In this document: positions 8,578-11,109 of the stretch, one piece after another
Layout of the letters: every line of letters starts with the position of its first letter
Numbering within the stretch: the first letter of the stretch is position 1
Assembly (NCBI GenBank): GCA_001510575.1
Contig: LNGK01000004.1
Span: 524,577 to 535,685 of the forward strand
Reading direction: 5' to 3'
DNA length: 11,109 nucleotides
DNA from: Knoxdaviesia capensis
Lineage: Eukaryota; Ascomycota; Sordariomycetes; Microascales; Gondwanamycetaceae
Program-made: the position numbers and the translations under genes
The notes under the pieces: model-generated
What the model was told of the DNA's origin: nothing
Database searches by the model: none
What the model saw: the letters and a program-made list of their open reading frames with translations, nothing else

Positions 8578-9063
8578 CTCGATACGCCCGTTCTTAGCTA
8601 AGTAATATAGAGGCGATATTATATACTCGATTCCTTACTCGTTATAGTAAATAGCTAGCTTCTTAGTACCGACGTTAGTACTATTATCGCTATAGAGCTT
8701 CTTAGGCTTCTAGCCTAGCTCTAGCGCCTATCTCTTAACGGTCTTCTAGATATATATAAGTATATTACTCTTCCGGGCCGTTATATAAACCGATCGTCGG
8801 CTCGTCGCCTTATTATATACTAATAAAAAGTAGCTATTCCCGCTCGTAAATACTAGTCGTATAGTACCTATATCTATATAAATAACCTCCCTAGGTACCT
8901 TAGAGGGTACTTTAGAGTCTAGTAGTTTAAAAGACGTTATCTTTCTAAACTCGTAGGTACTATAAGGCTCGATAAGTCCGGTTACCTTCTTAACTAGAGA
9001 ACTAGTAACTACCTTAACTATTTAAAATATAGCTACCCTTCTAGGGTAGTAGAGGCGCTAGTA
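8578..9063 (-). other. Copia integrase: HHCC finger and D-D-35-E catalytic core
   Basis: Tyr codons at 9061-9063 and 9046-9048 (x4 apart) and at 8962-8964 and 8953-8955 (x2 apart) stand at the H-x4-H...C-x2-C zinc ligands. The core keeps all three acidic residues in frame: Asp 8872-8874 in YIDIGT, Asp 8686-8688 in SDNST, and Glu 8578-8580 in NGRIER. Exactly 61 residues separate the first pair and 35 the second. This is the retroviral-type integrase signature. Loss of the zinc ligands and several stops make the protein dead. Confidence 0.92.
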
Positions 9064-9492
9064 TATAAGAGCCTCGCTCTCTAAAAGCGTACGTAGGGAT
9101 ACGTTAGCGTATATAGTACTATTAACTTCGGTATATAAGGTATAGCCTTCCTCGCGAGGAAGCTTATCTATAATCGTATAGGCCTTAGGGCCTTCCTTTA
9201 CTTCTAGCGTAAAGCCTCTTTCTATTAGAAAGATAGTAGTAATAACCTTATCCTTAATTATTAGCTAGTCTACTATTAGAACGTACCCCTTCTTATACTA
9301 AATAATTCTAGAGATAACGTTAATAGGAAAGGTAGGGTAATACTAGACGTTAGTAATTCTAAGGTTAGATCCGTCCTTTATCTAGAGTTAAATAGTTTTA
9401 ATATATTAAACTCCCGATAATCCGCTCCTTAACTTAATTAAATTAGTAAAAGTCTTTAGGGATCCTCGCTTAAACTAAGATAGGTCGTTTAA

Positions 9493-9516
9493 AATATAGG
9501 AATCTAAACCTATATT
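9493..9516 (-). other. Aspartic protease active-site box (degraded)
   Basis: The frame reads N-I-G-L-D-S-Y-I. Reversing C-to-T and G-to-A changes gives D-T-G-S-D-S-H-I, of the form DTGxxxHI found in copia proteases just before integrase. The catalytic Asp is now Asn. Position between the Gag knuckle and the integrase finger agrees with this role, cleavage of the polyprotein. Confidence 0.75.
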
Positions 9517-9732
9517 ATAAATCTAATTTATACGGATATAGTATACGGGGTAAGGCTTAAAGGGTTATTAGTCTATAGCGGTATAGGTAGTACCGTAGAG
9601 GGTAGTCGACTCCTCTAGTTTAGCGTCTTTTAGAGGTTTATTACCTTTACCTTTAGTAGGCTTCTTAGTAGAAGTTATAGTATTTACGGCTCTTAGCTTA
9701 TAAGTCTTCTCTTTACTATTCGCTTTCGCTTA

Positions 9733-9774
9733 GTACTTACTTATAATATAACCTTTTAAGCCGTACTAATAGTA
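9733..9774 (-). other. Gag CCHC zinc knuckle with all four ligands changed to Tyr
   Basis: The 14 codons read Y-Y-stop-Y-G-L-K-G-Y-I-I-S-K-Y. With Tyr read back as Cys, Cys, His, Cys this is C-x2-C-x4-H-x4-C, the nucleic-acid-binding knuckle of retrotransposon Gag. Spacing is exact and the internal Gly-Lys-Gly residues are typical. Each TAC/TAT results from TGC/TGT or CAC/CAT by a single RIP transition. Confidence 0.88.
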
Positions 9775-10914
9775 TTAAATATCACTCTTCTTCTAGATAG
9801 GGATACTACTAGCGGTAGGCTTAGGGGAGGGGGGGGTATAGTAGTTAGGTTTCTTCGCGCTATTATCCTTCTTCTAGTTAAGAGGATATCTAGATTACTA
9901 CTAGCGCGTAGCGTAGTTTATATTCTCGGCTATATATTCCGATATAGCCGTAATAAGGGCGGCCTTATCGTCGATATCCTTATTAAAACTCTTTAGGATA
10001 ACGCGGAGGTCTCTATTAAGCTTAGGGTAGCGGGTAGTAATATAATAGTAGGCGCTTATCGCGGTTAAGATAGTTAGGATTACGAGCCCTTCTAATCTTA
10101 CCTTATATACTATAGAGACGAATCGATTTAGGATTTAGTATACTCCCTTTCTCGGTTTAGTTTAGAAATTAAAAACTACTATAATATTTTTAATCCGCGA
10201 CTCCCTAATTACCTAGAAATTCTACTTTAGCAATCTAAATAGGGTATAAGTATTTACCTTATCCTTAAATATAGAGGAAATCTTAAGGGCGATTAATTCC
10301 TTTATTATACGTACTATATATACGCTTACTAGGGGTTAGAGGTCTCGGAGTTATTTAATAGTAATACCTAACGCGCTTAGGGTAGTCTCGAATTCTTCGG
10401 ACTACTATAGCTATTCTAAAGTACTAGCTAGCTTTAGGGTCTTATTAATAAGGATAGCGTAGTTCTTAAGCTCCTTTATCTTAACCTTCGTAGCTAAACG
10501 TCTATAGTTCCTATCTTCGTCTAAGTTATCGTTATCTTCGTCTTCCGACTAGTATTCCTACTATCGGAAAGAGGATTTACGTTATCGTTCGTTCTCTTAA
10601 GTTATCTATAAAACCTTATCTTATATCTCTAAGATCTTCTTAATTAGTACCTACTACCGCTCTAAATCCACGATTTAGTTCTACTTCCTATCGCTATCCT
10701 TCTTAATTTCCCTTAAGTTCTTAGTAACTATCTCGGTTATTACTTCTATAAACTATACTTAGGGGAGGGGAGGATAGTAGATAGTACGGGTATCGGGTAT
10801 ATATATAAGAGTCTCTCCCTTGGGTTCTAAGGTAGCCTCGTAGATATTAGCTAGAAGCTCGGCTCTCTTTTACCTCGAAGTCGAGGACTTAGTCGGGGAT
10901 ATCGATCGTTATAT

Positions 10915-11109
10915 AATATCGTAAATAGTAAGGCTAACTTAGTAGGGGAAGGGGGGGGTAGAATTAGTTACTAAAACTCGTTCTATTAGAACGTAAAAAA
11001 TCGGAGTGCCACAGGAGTTAAACGGCTTCTAGGATCCGAAAATAGGGGGGGGGAGGGACTACGGAAGTTTTCTCGGTTCCCGTAGGATTAATAGGTAGGT
11101 TAAGGGGGG
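10915..11109 (-). other. Gag N-terminus or 5' leader of copy 2, C-rich on the sense strand
   Basis: The gag-pol frame has no unambiguous ATG. Possible former ATG codons (now ATA) are at 10912-10914 and 10900-10902. Upstream of these the same frame stays readable to the edge, with only Gln-type stops and Pro runs from C tracts opposite 10951-10958 and 11045-11053. It could be more Gag or an untranslated leader. No LTR or tRNA-complementary primer site was recognised. A few CA/TG sites survive near 11005-11013. Confidence 0.5.

Larger units (their letters stand above)
5871..11109 (-). mobile_element. Ty1/copia retrotransposon copy 2, nearly complete, 5' end beyond the window
   Basis: Sense strand is minus. 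It has a 343-bp 3' LTR (5871-6213), polypurine tract (6214-6222), and a single fused gag-pol frame to the window edge. Gene order Gag-PR-IN-RT-RNaseH (integrase before RT) defines Ty1/copia (Pseudoviridae-type) as opposed to gypsy. No second LTR copy is found up to 11109, and no primer-binding site is recognisable. The element is RIP-mutated throughout but free of detectable indels in the coding frame. It is the youngest layer of the nest. Confidence 0.93.
6208..11109 (-). pseudogene. RIP-degraded copia gag-pol polyprotein (single frame, 1634 codons in window)
   Basis: One minus-strand frame, interrupted by stops that mostly sit at former Gln/Trp codons, spans the window edge to TAA at 6208-6210. 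In order it shows: a Pro-rich then Gln/Glu/Lys-rich Gag with likely coiled coil (about 10480-10760); the CCHC knuckle (9733-9774); the protease box (9493-9516); the integrase zinc finger and D-D-35-E core (8578-9063); KFDS and ILVRY-type blocks of the integrase C-terminus (about 8230-8320); a Ser/Glu linker with repeats (8008-8063); RT with the DVV...GEL block (7441-7482) and YVND (7171-7182); and RNase H with A-N-T after a TAG-Trp (6667-6681) and LADILTK (6283-6303). Catalytic Asp codons are kept in the integrase but lost in the protease and partly in RT. The start is not certain: the frame stays open upstream of 10914 to the edge, where leader or more Gag may lie. An intact relative would encode a self-sufficient retrotransposon polyprotein. 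Confidence 0.92.

Noticed and set aside
10940..11109. 5' LTR or primer-binding site of copy 2
   Set aside because: Neither the TGTTCGAAATACAG start nor the LTR interior occurs here, and the gag frame remains readable to the edge.
4499..11109. Plus-strand open reading frames over the copia copies
   Set aside because: They are shadows of the minus-strand gag-pol frame. All family motifs are on the minus strand and none was found on the plus strand.

Overview
The window is a transposable-element graveyard from the AT-rich compartment of a filamentous ascomycete genome (Pezizomycotina is inferred from the mutation pattern, not from a marker gene). CA and TG dinucleotides are almost absent and replaced by TA. 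Coding frames are broken mainly by CAA/CAG-to-TAA/TAG and TGG-to-TAG changes, and Cys and His ligands have become Tyr. This is the fingerprint of repeat-induced point mutation (RIP). I see no host gene, tRNA, rRNA or CRISPR array.

Layout. 1-92 is a pure AAT microsatellite. 93-1774 is extremely AT-rich and holds a plus-strand Ty1/copia remnant (about 873-1484: end of protease, then the start of the integrase zinc finger) lying between two 99-bp direct repeats (357-455 and 1548-1646). 1775-4498, minus strand, is the 3' part of a Ty3/gypsy chromovirus pol: RNase H tail, spacer, HHCC zinc finger, integrase core start, GPY/F-like region, chromodomain and a basic tail. It reads in one frame from about 4420 down to 1775 if RIP stops are read through.

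4499-5870, minus strand, is the 3' end of a Ty1/copia element (copy 1): 3' LTR, polypurine tract, RNase H and the end of RT. It appears to have inserted into the gypsy pol. It is cut at 5870 by copy 2 of the same family (5871-11109, minus), which has its 3' LTR (5871-6213), polypurine tract and an essentially complete gag-pol frame running to the right edge. Order on the copy 2 sense strand: Gag with coiled coil and CCHC knuckle, protease, integrase with the D-D-35-E triad, Ser/Glu linker, RT, RNase H. Its 5' LTR should lie beyond 11109.

The simplest history is gypsy first, copia copy 1 into gypsy, then copia copy 2 into copy 1, with RIP acting repeatedly. Nothing here should be expressed as a functional protein. 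The interest lies in the nesting, in how cleanly the ancestral frames can still be read, and in the different RIP load of neighbouring copies. I found no convincing new biological system.
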